Of a DNA stretch of 64,000 nucleotides, positions 38,574 through 47,568 are shown in pieces. The stretch covers positions 1-64,000 of the forward strand of contig NZ_JADFUA010000002.1 in assembly GCF_015223195.1 (NCBI RefSeq), given 5' to 3'. The DNA is from Chitinilyticum piscinae (GTDB lineage Bacteria > Pseudomonadota > Gammaproteobacteria > Burkholderiales > Chitinibacteraceae). Both the position numbers and the translations under genes were made by a program. The notes beneath the pieces are model-generated. The model saw only the letters and a program-made list of their open reading frames with translations, was not told where the DNA came from and did no database searches. Every line of letters starts with the position of its first letter. Positions within the stretch are counted from its first letter, which is position 1.

Positions 38574-38996
38574 ATGAATTTTCGCAAGGGGCGTGACCGC
38601 GAAGAGCCGGAAATCAATTTCATCCCGCTCATCGACGTGATTCTCGTCATTCTGATCTTCGTGATGGCGACGACGACGTATTCCAAGTTCGCCGAGCTGA
38701 AGATCAACCTGCCCAACGCCGATGCCGAAGCGGCTGCGGATCAGCCCAAGACCATTCAGGTCGCAGTGACGGCCAATGGCCAATATGTCATCAACGGCAA
38801 GCCGGCGGCCTTCGTCAGTGCCGAAGCCTTTGCCGTCGAATTGCGCAACGCGGCAGGCAGCGACGACGCTGACCCGATGGTGGTCGTCAACGCTGATGCA
38901 CAGGCGACGCATCAGAGCGTGGTCAATGTGATGGAGGCGGCGCGCATCGCCAACTACAGCAAGCTAACCTTCGCCACGCAGACGCAGGCGAAGTAA
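38574..38996 (+). CDS. exbD: ExbD-type biopolymer transport protein
   Basis: 140 residues: a cytoplasmic N-terminus, one helix (about 18-38) with the essential Asp in INFIPLIDVILVILIFVM (Asp21), and a periplasmic domain. ATG at 38574; a frame starting inside exbB is rejected. It is the dimeric rotor partner of ExbB. A terminator follows. Confidence 0.92.
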   Translation: MNFRKGRDREEPEINFIPLIDVILVILIFVMATTTYSKFAELKINLPNADAEAAADQPKTIQVAVTANGQYVINGKPAAFVSAEAFAVELRNAAGSDDADPMVVVNADAQATHQSVVNVMEAARIANYSKLTFATQTQAK

Positions 38997-39011
38997 GGCT
39001 GATCAGGGAAC

Positions 39012-39036
39012 ACGGGGCGCAAGCCCCGTTTCTTTT
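39012..39036 (+). terminator. Terminator after exbD
   Basis: Stem ACGGGGC/GCCCCGT with loop GCAA, followed by TTCTTTT. 15 bp after the exbD stop. Confidence 0.82.
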
Positions 39037-39057
39037 GCGATTTCTTGGACAGATGTG

Positions 39058-39459
39058 ATGCCTCTCGCGATCCGCTTGCTGTGTTACCTGATGGCGCTGG
39101 CCTTGCTGTGGCTGGCAGTGCCTGCCTTATGGCGAGTGGCCTCCGGCGTCGAGTCTGCTGCAAGTAGCTGGGTTCCGTTGTTGTGCCTGCTGATGGTGCT
39201 GGGGTTGCTGCGCCGCGTGGCGTGGGGGCGATTTCTGGTTTCCTGCATCAGCGTGCTGTTCGCGCTGCACGTCGCGGCCTGGCTGATTCCGATGGGTGAT
39301 GATCTGTCAGATGGCGGCCCAATGCTGGAACGTCTGCTGGGTTTTGCCCTGCCGGGCTGGGCATACTGGCTGCTGATCGTCCTGACGGTCACGTTGATTC
39401 TTCTGCCAGCACTGGCAATCAGTTGGCGCAAGGCCTGGTTCCGCTCGGCATGGTGGTAA
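39058..39459 (+). CDS. Unknown four-helix membrane protein between exbD and lpxK
   Basis: 133 residues with four hydrophobic segments (about 5-22, 37-55, 61-80 and 98-119), linked by short charged loops. There is no recognisable motif. It starts with ATG at 39058 (a GTG is directly before it) after the exbD terminator. It lies between exbD and lpxK, where most relatives have no gene. Codon use looks native. Function unknown. Confidence 0.65.
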   Translation: MPLAIRLLCYLMALALLWLAVPALWRVASGVESAASSWVPLLCLLMVLGLLRRVAWGRFLVSCISVLFALHVAAWLIPMGDDLSDGGPMLERLLGFALPGWAYWLLIVLTVTLILLPALAISWRKAWFRSAWW

Positions 39460-39569
39460 GACCTGGTTGTAAATTACTGGCCAGATGCGATGGGTGATGA
39501 TGTGAGTATTGGTCTGCAAGCTTTTGAAATACGGCTCTTGGAATATATACCCTTGGAAGGGGTTGACTG

Positions 39570-40592
39570 GTGAGTGTGCAGGCCTGGGTAGAGTCACGCT
39601 GGTATGGCCGCCGCGGTGTTTTTGCTGCGGTCTTGCGCCCTCTGGCCTGGTTGTTCGCCGTGCTGGCGCTGCGGCGCAAGCGTGCCCAGTTACGCAAGGC
39701 TGTGCGTTTGCCTGTGCCGGTCGTCGTCGTCGGCAACATCAGCGTCGGCGGCACCGGCAAGACGCCGCTCACCGTTTATCTGGCGCAATCGCTACTCACT
39801 CGTGGCTGGCACCCGGGGATTGTTTCCAGGGGGTATGGCGGTTCAGCAACTTTTCCTGTTAGTGTTCGGCCAGATACTGACCCTGGGTATGTGGGCGATG
39901 AGCCAGTATTGCTGGCGCGCGCCAGTTCCGTGCCGGTGTTTGTCTGCCGCGACCGTGCCGCAGCCGGCCGCGCCTTGCTGGCGGCGCATCCCGATGTGAA
40001 TGTGATTTTGTGCGATGACGGCCTGCAGCATTACCGGCTGGCGCGCGATGTCGAAATCGCCGTGATTGACGGTGCACGTGGACTGGGCAATGGCTGTTTG
40101 CTGCCGGCGGGCCCGCTGCGCGAGCCGCGCGTCAGATTGGCCGCGTGTTCGGCGGTGGTGGTCAATGGCGGCGGGGCGACTGACTGGCATGCCCGCCAGT
40201 ACGCCATGACGCTGCAGCCTGGGCTGTGCTACCGGCTGGATGATCCGCAACAGCGCTGTCAGCCAGCCAGCCTGCCGCAGCCACTGATCGCCTTGTGCGG
40301 CATCGGTAATCCGCAGCGTTTTTTTGCGACGCTAGAGAGCTTGCAGGCCGAGTTCGCCGAGCGGGTCTTTCCCGATCATCATGCGTTTGCGCGCGCGGAT
40401 CTGCCAGCGGCAGGAACGGTGATCGTGACCGAAAAGGATGCAGTGAAGCTGGCTGCACTGCCCGATTTGGGGGCGGCCGGTGCTAGAATCTGGGTTTTGC
40501 CAGTCCGCGCCGAGCTTGCGCCGGATCTGGCTGCATGGTGCGATGCACATTTGAAAGAACAGGGCTTTCTCCCGTCAACACGCAACGGGTAA
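39570..40592 (+). CDS. lpxK: Tetraacyldisaccharide 4'-kinase
   Basis: 340 residues. Phosphorylates the 4' position of the lipid A precursor at the inner membrane. Walker A GNISVGGTGKT (55-65), preceded by an N-terminal hydrophobic helix (about 18-34) that anchors it. SRGYGG and DDGLQHYRLARDVEI are family signatures. GTG start at 39570 with AAGGGG upstream. Normal length. Confidence 0.95.
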   Translation: MSVQAWVESRWYGRRGVFAAVLRPLAWLFAVLALRRKRAQLRKAVRLPVPVVVVGNISVGGTGKTPLTVYLAQSLLTRGWHPGIVSRGYGGSATFPVSVRPDTDPGYVGDEPVLLARASSVPVFVCRDRAAAGRALLAAHPDVNVILCDDGLQHYRLARDVEIAVIDGARGLGNGCLLPAGPLREPRVRLAACSAVVVNGGGATDWHARQYAMTLQPGLCYRLDDPQQRCQPASLPQPLIALCGIGNPQRFFATLESLQAEFAERVFPDHHAFARADLPAAGTVIVTEKDAVKLAALPDLGAAGARIWVLPVRAELAPDLAAWCDAHLKEQGFLPSTRNG

Positions 40593-40715
40593 AGCCCGTT
40601 GCCGGCGAAGGCCTGCTGAATCAATGCGTTGTGTCGGTTTTCGTACTTTTTTAGCGGTGTTGCCGCTGAAAACGAATCACAGGCTGCTTGAAGCTGCCTG
40701 TTTGTGAGGAATTGC

Positions 40716-40895
40716 ATGGACGCCAAATTGCTGGAAATTCTGGTCTGCCCGGTCTGCAAGGGGCCGCTGGCCTATGACAAGGCCAAACAGGAGTTGATCT
40801 GCAAGGCGGATCGGCTGGCTTACCCGATCAAGGATGGCATCCCGGTCATGCTGGAAGGCGAGGCTCGCCAACTGGCAGCTGACGAAGAGGTGTAA
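40716..40895 (+). CDS. Trm112-like zinc-ribbon protein (YcaR/UPF0434)
   Basis: 59 residues. [18 protein letters not shown] is the family start. Metal-ligand Cys are Cys11, Cys14 and Cys29, with no obvious fourth Cys, as in many bacterial members. It is related to eukaryotic Trm112, which activates methyltransferases. It commonly lies between lpxK and kdsB, as here. GAGG precedes the ATG. Confidence 0.92.
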   Translation: MDAKLLEILVCPVCKGPLAYDKAKQELICKADRLAYPIKDGIPVMLEGEARQLAADEEV

Positions 40896-40897
40896 GC

Positions 40898-41683
40898 ATG
40901 GGATTCACAGCCATCATCCCCGCGCGCCTGCAATCGACGCGCCTGCCCAACAAGCCGCTGGCCGACATCCACGGCAAACCCATGGTGGTGCGGGTGGTCG
41001 AGCGCGCGCTGGAATCATCGGCGGACATGGTGGTGGTGGCCTGTGATGATCTGCTGATCCAGGATGCGGTCGTGGCACACGATTACGCCTGCATCCTGAC
41101 CAGCAAGGGGCATCCCTCCGGTACCGACCGGCTGGCTGAGGCGGTGGATCGTCTGCAGCTGCCTGACGAGGCCATCGTGGTGAATGTGCAGGGTGACGAG
41201 CCACTGATTGATCCGATGCTGATTGACGCTGTCGCGGGGCTGCTGGAAGCCCATCCGGAGTGGGCGATGGCCACGGCCAGCCACGTGATTGACGATGTGG
41301 CTGACTTCTTCAGTCCCAATGTGGTCAAAGTGGTCACGGCGGCCGATGGTCGCGCGCTGTATTTCAGCCGTGCGCCGATTCCCTGGGACCGCGACGGCTT
41401 TGCCGATGACAACGAAGACCGCGACTGGGTGCTGGCCGAAGCGCTGGATGCGCAGCGCCACATCGGTCTGTACGCCTACCGGGCCGGTTTTCTGCGAGCC
41501 TATTCGCAGCTGGCACCATCGAAACTGGAAGACATCGAAAAACTCGAACAGCTGCGTGTGCTGTGGCACGGCTATGCCATCGGCGTGCATCGCAGCGAAC
41601 AGATACCGGCACCCGGCGTCGATACGCCGGAAGATCTGGAAAAGGCGCGTGCCACCTTCGCTGCGCGAGCAGCGGGCCAGTAA
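40898..41683 (+). CDS. kdsB: CMP-Kdo synthetase
   Basis: 261 residues. Activates Kdo with CTP for lipopolysaccharide inner-core assembly. The start [20 protein letters not shown] contains the nucleotide-binding loop. [10 protein letters not shown] carries metal-binding Asp residues, and [14 protein letters not shown] is near the end. It starts two bases after the Trm112-like stop. Confidence 0.96.
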   Translation: MGFTAIIPARLQSTRLPNKPLADIHGKPMVVRVVERALESSADMVVVACDDLLIQDAVVAHDYACILTSKGHPSGTDRLAEAVDRLQLPDEAIVVNVQGDEPLIDPMLIDAVAGLLEAHPEWAMATASHVIDDVADFFSPNVVKVVTAADGRALYFSRAPIPWDRDGFADDNEDRDWVLAEALDAQRHIGLYAYRAGFLRAYSQLAPSKLEDIEKLEQLRVLWHGYAIGVHRSEQIPAPGVDTPEDLEKARATFAARAAGQ

Positions 41684-41720
41684 CAAAGACCTGCCATGCG
41701 GCAGGGGCTGGAATACCTAA

Positions 41721-42401
<681 letters not shown>

Positions 42402-42418
42402 GCGGATTGACCGCCCGC

Positions 42419-42447
42419 GAACCCCGCCAGCGGCGGGGTTCTTTTTT
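42419..42447 (+). terminator. Terminator after adk
   Basis: A 10-bp stem (42419-42428 and 42432-42441) with a three-base loop and six Ts. Confidence 0.92.
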
Positions 42448-42527
42448 GCCCGGAGCAGGGCTGGACAAATGCGCGACGCCGCAGGCGCGTATGCTGCGGC
42501 TGCTTGGAATATTCAGGGAAACAAACA

Positions 42528-43412
42528 ATGAAACTGCAGATGATCGCTGCCAGCCTGGTGCTGGCCTGTGCCAGTGCGCAAGCTGCCGATACCACCATGA
42601 ATGCTGCGTTGACCGGCGGCTGGATTCCGGATTTCAATCTGGATTCCGGGGGCAAGGCCTCCGCGACGCTGTGGCAGGCTTCCGTCAGCGGTAGCAAGCA
42701 GCTGGATGCCAGCCAGCGTCTGGGTGTGGCCATCAGTTTTGGCCAACAATCGTGGTCGTTCGACCAGGCTCAGGCCTGGGGGGGCAGCGAGCCCTGGGGT
42801 ACGCTTGGACGCGCCAGCTTCAGCCTGCCCTACAGCTATGCTTCGCAGGATGGCTGGTTGTATTCGCTGGCCCCGGGCATTGAATATGCGGCCGAGCAAG
42901 GGGCAGATCAGGGCGATGCACTGAGTTATGGTGCCAGCGCGTTTGTGGCGCACTATTTTGCGCCCAACAAGATGATCGGGCTGGGGGTGGCGGTCTGGCA
43001 GCGCCTGGAAGACGTGCAGGCTTTCCCCTTCCTGGTGGTGAACTGGCAGCTCGGCGAGCAGTGGCGCATCGCCAATCCATTTGCCGTCAGCCCGGTGGGC
43101 CCGGCAGGGCTGGAACTGGTGTGGGCGCCGGATCAGCGTTTCGAGCTGGGCCTGGGGGGAACCTGGCGCAGTTATGAATACCGGCTGGCCAAGGATAACA
43201 GCGTGGCTGCGGGAGGCGTTCTCAAGGACAGCAGTGTTCCGGTGTTCGTGCGTGCCGGATATGCCTTCAATCCGTCCCTGCGGCTGGATGCATATGCCGG
43301 GGTCGGGCTGGGGGGAGAATTTGTCATCCAGAACAGCAATGGCGATGATCAGGTGACCGAGCAGCACAGTGCCATGCCGATCATGGGACTGAGCTTGTCC
43401 GGGCGCTTCTGA
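42528..43412 (+). CDS. Putative outer-membrane beta-barrel protein
   Basis: 294 residues. A signal peptide (about 1-20, ending AQAAD) precedes alternating strands rich in aromatic and Gly residues, and the chain ends with Phe (SLSGRF), a classic outer-membrane barrel signature. It resembles the DUF6268 group in style, but I am not sure. No enzyme motif. ATG at 42528 with AGGGAA upstream. Flanked by terminators on both sides, so it is monocistronic. Could be a channel, lipid transporter or structural barrel. Confidence 0.75.
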   Translation: MKLQMIAASLVLACASAQAADTTMNAALTGGWIPDFNLDSGGKASATLWQASVSGSKQLDASQRLGVAISFGQQSWSFDQAQAWGGSEPWGTLGRASFSLPYSYASQDGWLYSLAPGIEYAAEQGADQGDALSYGASAFVAHYFAPNKMIGLGVAVWQRLEDVQAFPFLVVNWQLGEQWRIANPFAVSPVGPAGLELVWAPDQRFELGLGGTWRSYEYRLAKDNSVAAGGVLKDSSVPVFVRAGYAFNPSLRLDAYAGVGLGGEFVIQNSNGDDQVTEQHSAMPIMGLSLSGRF

Positions 43413-43425
43413 GCGGAGTGCCGCA

Positions 43426-43450
43426 GGCCAGCCATCCGGCTGGCCTTTTT
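43426..43450 (+). terminator. Terminator after the outer-membrane protein gene
   Basis: Stem GGCCAGCC/GGCTGGCC, loop ATCC, then five Ts. Confidence 0.9.
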
Positions 43451-43500
43451 GCTGTCTGATCGATTAAGCTTCAGTCCGGATCAATCGGGAGAGGTAGGCC

Positions 43501-44400
43501 ATGCGTTGGGATGAAATGCGCGAAAGCAGCAATGTTGACGATCGTCGCAACGAGATTGGCGGTGGCGGCGGAGGCCTCGGTGGTGGCATTTTCCTGCTGT
43601 TGAATTTTCTGGGTTTCAGGAAAGTGATCGTACTGATCGTCGCCGTGGTTGGTATCGGGATGCTGATGGGTAAAAGTCCGATCGACATGCTTCGCATGCT
43701 CGGGCTGGTAGGGCCCGCCGGACACCGTCCCGCGGAATACCAGGCCGGCCCGCGCGGCGCGACGGACAATGAGCAGTACAAGAAGATGACCGCGCATGTG
43801 CTGGGTGATACCGAGGATGCGTGGGGGCGTCTCTTTCAGCAGAACGGCAAGACCTACCAGCAGCCCTCGCTGGTATTGTTCCGTGATCAGGTACGCTCCG
43901 GTTGCGGCGGTGCCAGTTCGGCGGTCGGCCCCTTCTACTGCCCGGCGGACAACAAGGTTTATCTGGATCTGAGCTTTTTTGATGAACTGCATCGCCGTTT
44001 CGGTGCGCCGGGTGATTTTGCGCAAGCCTATGTGATTGCGCATGAGGTCGGTCATCATGTGCAGAATCTGCTGGGCACCTCCGGCAAAGTGCATGAACGC
44101 CAGCAGCAACTCCCCAAGGCGCAGGCCAATGCCCTGTCGGTGAAGCTGGAGCTGCAGGCGGATTGTTACGCCGGTGTCTGGGGCCATAGCGCGCAACAGC
44201 GCGGGCTGCTGGATGCCGGTGATCTCGAGGAGGCCCTCAAGGCGGCGCACGCTATCGGCGACGACACCTTGCAGAAACATGCCGGGGGCGCGGTTGTGCC
44301 CGATTCATTCACGCACGGGTCCTCCGAGCAACGGAAATACTGGTTCAAGCGCGGCTTTGATTCGGGTGATCCGGGGCAGTGCAATACATTCGCGGCGTGA
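43501..44400 (+). CDS. YpfJ-type neutral zinc metallopeptidase
   Basis: 299 residues. A Gly-rich segment (residues 20-29) precedes one membrane helix (about 41-57), and the rest should lie outside the cytoplasm. The zinc site is HEVGHH (His181, Glu182, His185), with the downstream Glu/Asp ligand probably in ELQADCYAG. Cys residues in RSGCGGAS, FYCPADN, DCYAG and GQCN suggest disulfides. Family function in bacteria is not well known. The next gene follows after ten bases. Confidence 0.9.
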   Translation: MRWDEMRESSNVDDRRNEIGGGGGGLGGGIFLLLNFLGFRKVIVLIVAVVGIGMLMGKSPIDMLRMLGLVGPAGHRPAEYQAGPRGATDNEQYKKMTAHVLGDTEDAWGRLFQQNGKTYQQPSLVLFRDQVRSGCGGASSAVGPFYCPADNKVYLDLSFFDELHRRFGAPGDFAQAYVIAHEVGHHVQNLLGTSGKVHERQQQLPKAQANALSVKLELQADCYAGVWGHSAQQRGLLDAGDLEEALKAAHAIGDDTLQKHAGGAVVPDSFTHGSSEQRKYWFKRGFDSGDPGQCNTFAA

Positions 44401-44410
44401 GTGTCTAGGC

Positions 44411-44767
44411 ATGAAGTGGCCATCAAGCGGTGTGCTGCGTGACATCGGACTGCTGCTTGGCGCGACAACCTTGCTTTGCCTGGCATGCAATTCCGCGGTG
44501 CTCTGTGAGCCATTAATCGTTGCCGCTTTCGTATTAACCCGTAAGCAGGTTCTGCGCTTGCGCTTCTGTTTGCCGATGCTCACCGTAGCCTACTGGGCTG
44601 TGCTGGTGACGGCATACCTGGTGGCTGAACTGCTTGGCTGGTTTCGAGCCGATTTCCCCGGTATGGGCGGCGCTTTGTTGTTTGCTGGCCTAGTGCTTCC
44701 CCTCTTGGGAATCGGGGGCTTGTTCGGGCATCTGCTCGCCTTTTTTACGACGCTTCGCGAAGGGTGA
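44411..44767 (+). CDS. Unknown small membrane protein after the metallopeptidase
   Basis: 118 residues with four hydrophobic stretches (about 10-27, 32-45, 52-73 and 81-110). No motif recognised. Two Cys residues close together (CLACNSAVLC) are the only distinctive feature. ATG at 44411, ten bases after the metallopeptidase stop, so probably co-transcribed. The frame extends far upstream into the metallopeptidase gene, but only this part is free of overlap. Function unknown. Confidence 0.6.
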   Translation: MKWPSSGVLRDIGLLLGATTLLCLACNSAVLCEPLIVAAFVLTRKQVLRLRFCLPMLTVAYWAVLVTAYLVAELLGWFRADFPGMGGALLFAGLVLPLLGIGGLFGHLLAFFTTLREG

Positions 44768-44783
44768 TGCGTTACAATCCGGC

Positions 44784-45575
44784 ATGCTTGCCGAATTTCT
44801 TCCCCCGCATTCCGATCTGACGGCCATTACGGCGGCGTTTGCCCGTGATGGTGTCGTTATCCTGCGCGGCTTTGCTCCGCCACAACGCCTGCTGGCAATC
44901 CGCGACGCGGCCATGCGCGAGCTGGAACTGCGCATTGCCCCCTTCGAGCTGGAAGCCGAGCTTGGCTATCCCGGCGCCCCCGGAGCCGGAGAGGAGGGCG
45001 CAGCAACCATCCGCCGTCTGCGCAATATGGCGGCGCGGGGCGAGGTGTTTGCGAGCTGGGCAGGCGATTCCCGGTTGCTGGCGTTGATCGGCGCCATGCT
45101 GGCCACGCAGGAAGTCACGCTGACCCAGGCGCACCACAATAGCCTGATGACCAAACAACCCAGTTTTTCCAGTGATACGCGCTGGCATCGCGATCTGCGC
45201 TACTGGCGTTTCAGTCGTCCAGAACTGGTGTCGGTGTGGCTGGCGCTGGGCGAGGAATATCCGGATAACGGCGCGCTGGGGTTTATCCCGGGCTCGCACC
45301 GGGCTGATTTGCCCGAGGCGGCTTTCGATGCACTGGAGTTTCTCGATGCCCGCCATCCTGCCGCGGCGCCGCTGGTGGCCAGCGCCGCGTTCCCCAGCCT
45401 GCAGCCCGGCGATGTTGTGCTGTTCGATGCGCGCACCTTCCACGCGGCCAGTCGCAACCGCACGGCCCAGACCAAGTACTCCTTGGTGTTCAGTTATCAC
45501 GCCACCAGCAATCTGCCCGTGCCGGAAACGCGCTCTGCCAGTTTGCCCGGCGTGCACTATCACCTGCCCGGATGA
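44784..45575 (+). CDS. Phytanoyl-CoA dioxygenase family protein (Fe/2-oxoglutarate)
   Basis: 263 residues. The double-stranded beta-helix fold of the PhyH family is shown by the metal triad: His135-x-Asp137 in WHRDLRY and distal His220 in DARTFHAAS, with Arg224 or Arg226 likely binding 2-oxoglutarate. GFIPGSHRADLP is the typical loop. The substrate is unknown; relatives hydroxylate lipids, small metabolites or halogenate. ATG at 44784 has no good ribosome site. Confidence 0.86.
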   Translation: MLAEFLPPHSDLTAITAAFARDGVVILRGFAPPQRLLAIRDAAMRELELRIAPFELEAELGYPGAPGAGEEGAATIRRLRNMAARGEVFASWAGDSRLLALIGAMLATQEVTLTQAHHNSLMTKQPSFSSDTRWHRDLRYWRFSRPELVSVWLALGEEYPDNGALGFIPGSHRADLPEAAFDALEFLDARHPAAAPLVASAAFPSLQPGDVVLFDARTFHAASRNRTAQTKYSLVFSYHATSNLPVPETRSASLPGVHYHLPG

Positions 45576-45582
45576 AGCTGCG

Positions 45583-46017
45583 TTAGGGGTGTGCCGTGTG
45601 CTGCCAGTCATGGATGGCAGCGATGAAGACTCGCGCCAGCTCCGGATTGTTTTCCAGCGCCTCGAGGTTGTGGCCCAGCGTGATCAGCTCGCCGTGGCTG
45701 GGCAGCAGGTGCGGGTACAGGAAGTCATAATCGCGATAGAACATCATCCAGTCGGGAAAACGGCGCTCGGAAATCAGTTCGTCCCAGAGCAATTTGACGT
45801 CATGATGGCGCCGGTCGCGCTGGATGCGCTGGAACAGCGCGCGCACTACCGGCTCGGGCCCTTCCAGATACTGCCTGAACAAGCGGTTCTGGTAGGTGAG
45901 CAAGCCGGTGATGCCCAGTGCCGCATTGGAGAGCTGGCAGTCACGCATCAATTGCATGCGCATTTCTTCCGTCCAGAACTCGTCGGCCTGACTGGTATAG
46001 ACCACGGCGTAGATCAT
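45583..46017 (-). CDS. BLUF-domain blue-light sensor (stand-alone)
   Basis: 144 residues: a single FAD-binding BLUF domain and a short helical tail. Photochemical residues are in place: Tyr7 (VVYTSQ), Asn31 (LSNAALGITGLL), Gln49 (FRQYLEG) and Trp90 (FPDWMMFY). ATG at 46017 has AGGAC eight bases upstream; an earlier ATG at 46032 has none. There is no output domain, so it must signal through a partner, as PixD and YcgF-like short BLUF proteins do. Convergent with the dioxygenase gene; seven bases separate them. Confidence 0.92.
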   Translation of the reverse strand: MIYAVVYTSQADEFWTEEMRMQLMRDCQLSNAALGITGLLTYQNRLFRQYLEGPEPVVRALFQRIQRDRRHHDVKLLWDELISERRFPDWMMFYRDYDFLYPHLLPSHGELITLGHNLEALENNPELARVFIAAIHDWQHTAHP

Positions 46018-46073
46018 CGGGGGCGTCCTCATGGTGCTATGTGCATGTCTGTTTCATAGCATGCCAGGTCGCC

Positions 46074-46679
46074 TTACGGTGCGGAATGTGGTGTGGACGC
46101 TGCAGGGGTGCGTGGCCATTCGGGCAGTGCATGCCCTTCCCCCCTGCCATGCAGCAGCGCGACCGTGCTGCCTCCCATGAAGACTTCGCTCATATCCAGC
46201 GAAATGACCAGCATCAGCCGGAATTCGGTATGGCTTGCCTTGTACAGCAAGGGATAGCGCAGATAGCTGCCGACGTGCGGCCTGATCCCGGGCCTTTCCC
46301 CGCTGAGCTGTTGCGGGCAGCGGCCTTGCTGTTTGCATTGCAGATCGATGTTTCCGGCGATCGCGAGCGCATCCTGTCGCGCGCGCTCCCAACTGGTCTG
46401 CAGTAGTGCAAACAGCAGCGCCAGCAGTGTGAGTGTCAGTAGCGGCCTGATCCAGCGCAGCGGCTGGCTGCGCCAGCGAAACAGCCGGATCAGGAGCAGG
46501 AAGCTGGCGGGGATGAACAGAAGGCCGGCTATTCCGAGCCACAAAAAATTGGCGCCTGGCCCATTATTGCCGTCCTGATTGAAAAGTTCATTCAGGGGTA
46601 GCAGTAGCAGCAAAGCGGGTGGCAACAGCTGGGAAAGCCAGAAGCGTATTTTTGGGTTGGGTATCAGTCTGGCAATCAT
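46074..46679 (-). CDS. Unknown membrane protein beside the BLUF gene
   Basis: About 201 residues. Three hydrophobic segments (about 14-31, 43-65 and 75-95), then a soluble C-terminal half with two Cys (LQCKQQGRCPQQL) that could form a disulfide. No family recognised. Same strand as the BLUF gene (56 bp upstream) and the 259-residue unknown protein, so probably one transcript. A TTG start three codons earlier is also possible. Confidence 0.65.
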   Translation of the reverse strand: MIARLIPNPKIRFWLSQLLPPALLLLLPLNELFNQDGNNGPGANFLWLGIAGLLFIPASFLLLIRLFRWRSQPLRWIRPLLTLTLLALLFALLQTSWERARQDALAIAGNIDLQCKQQGRCPQQLSGERPGIRPHVGSYLRYPLLYKASHTEFRLMLVISLDMSEVFMGGSTVALLHGRGEGHALPEWPRTPAASTPHSAP

Positions 46680-46717
46680 TGTAGTCAATGCATTTGTCTG
46701 TATAGGGTTGTGGGTAT

Positions 46718-47497
46718 TCAGGCTCGCACGGTCAGGCCTGGATTACCTGGTTCGGTGTTGTCGGCCTTGGCCAGATCGACATAGCGCGGCCCGCCGGGCA
46801 GGTCCAGCAGTTTCAGGGCAAGGTCGCCCAGCAGTTGCAAGGGCTCGGAATTGTCCTGCGGCATGCTCATGCTGAAGGGCTGGCGTGCCGGCTCGGCGCT
46901 GAGCGCCGCCAGCAGGTCACTGGCGATGCCGGCAAACTGGCTGCGCAGGTCATTGAGCGCTGCGGGTGTGGCGGTGCCGGATTCGGCGGGTGGTTTGCGG
47001 TCTTCGGCCCCGTCGTTCTTCAGGAGCTGCTGCTGGCTGCTGGTGAACGCGGCTTCCTGCACGGATTGATAGCGGACTTCGATCTCAAATTCGAATACCT
47101 TGCCATCCGCCGTGGTCAACTTGCCGCGCCCGCTAAAGCTGCTGGCGTCTTCGAGCCTGAACGCGGCGGCCGAGGTGCTGCCGTGGCTGCTGCGTGACTG
47201 GTAGGCGGCAGCGCTGGCAGTCGATTCGGCCGAAAGGGAAAAGCTGTCGAATTCGACTTTCATCCCCTTGGCCGCGTCCCCAAACAGGCTTTCAGCGAAC
47301 TTGCCGAGCAGGTTCTGCGCCAGATCGACGGTGTTGCGTCCGAGCTGGCTCACGCGCTGGGCGAGCGGGCTGCTGGCCTGAGCCGCTTTGGTGGACGGCT
47401 GGGCTGCAGCGGATTCCCTGGCTCCGCTCGGGGCGGCCGGGGTTGGGTTCGCTTGCCAGGGGGTAGTGGCTAAGCCGAGTGCAGGCAGGTTGGTCAT
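46718..47497 (-). CDS. Unknown Ala/Ser-rich protein next to the chemoreceptor
   Basis: 259 residues. Low-complexity N-terminus (about 1-45) rich in Ala, Ser, Pro and Thr, a helical stretch (about 46-75), a beta-rich middle (FRLEDASSFSGRGKLTTADG, KVFEFEIEVRYQSV), then a helical C-terminus. No signal peptide or membrane helix. The layout resembles flagellar or surface-associated proteins, but I recognise no family. GGAGAAG precedes the ATG. 71 bp after the chemoreceptor stop. Confidence 0.65.
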   Translation of the reverse strand: MTNLPALGLATTPWQANPTPAAPSGARESAAAQPSTKAAQASSPLAQRVSQLGRNTVDLAQNLLGKFAESLFGDAAKGMKVEFDSFSLSAESTASAAAYQSRSSHGSTSAAAFRLEDASSFSGRGKLTTADGKVFEFEIEVRYQSVQEAAFTSSQQQLLKNDGAEDRKPPAESGTATPAALNDLRSQFAGIASDLLAALSAEPARQPFSMSMPQDNSEPLQLLGDLALKLLDLPGGPRYVDLAKADNTEPGNPGLTVRA

Positions 47498-47568
47498 GGC
47501 GCTTCTCCGGGTATGAGGACGCTATCGGCAGCCGCCGGCCCTGCTTGAGCCAGACTGGCTGCCGCCGG

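Noticed and set aside
40583-40602. Hairpin AACGGG/CCCGTT at the end of lpxK as a terminator.
   Set aside because: It overlaps the coding end, is short and has no T tract.
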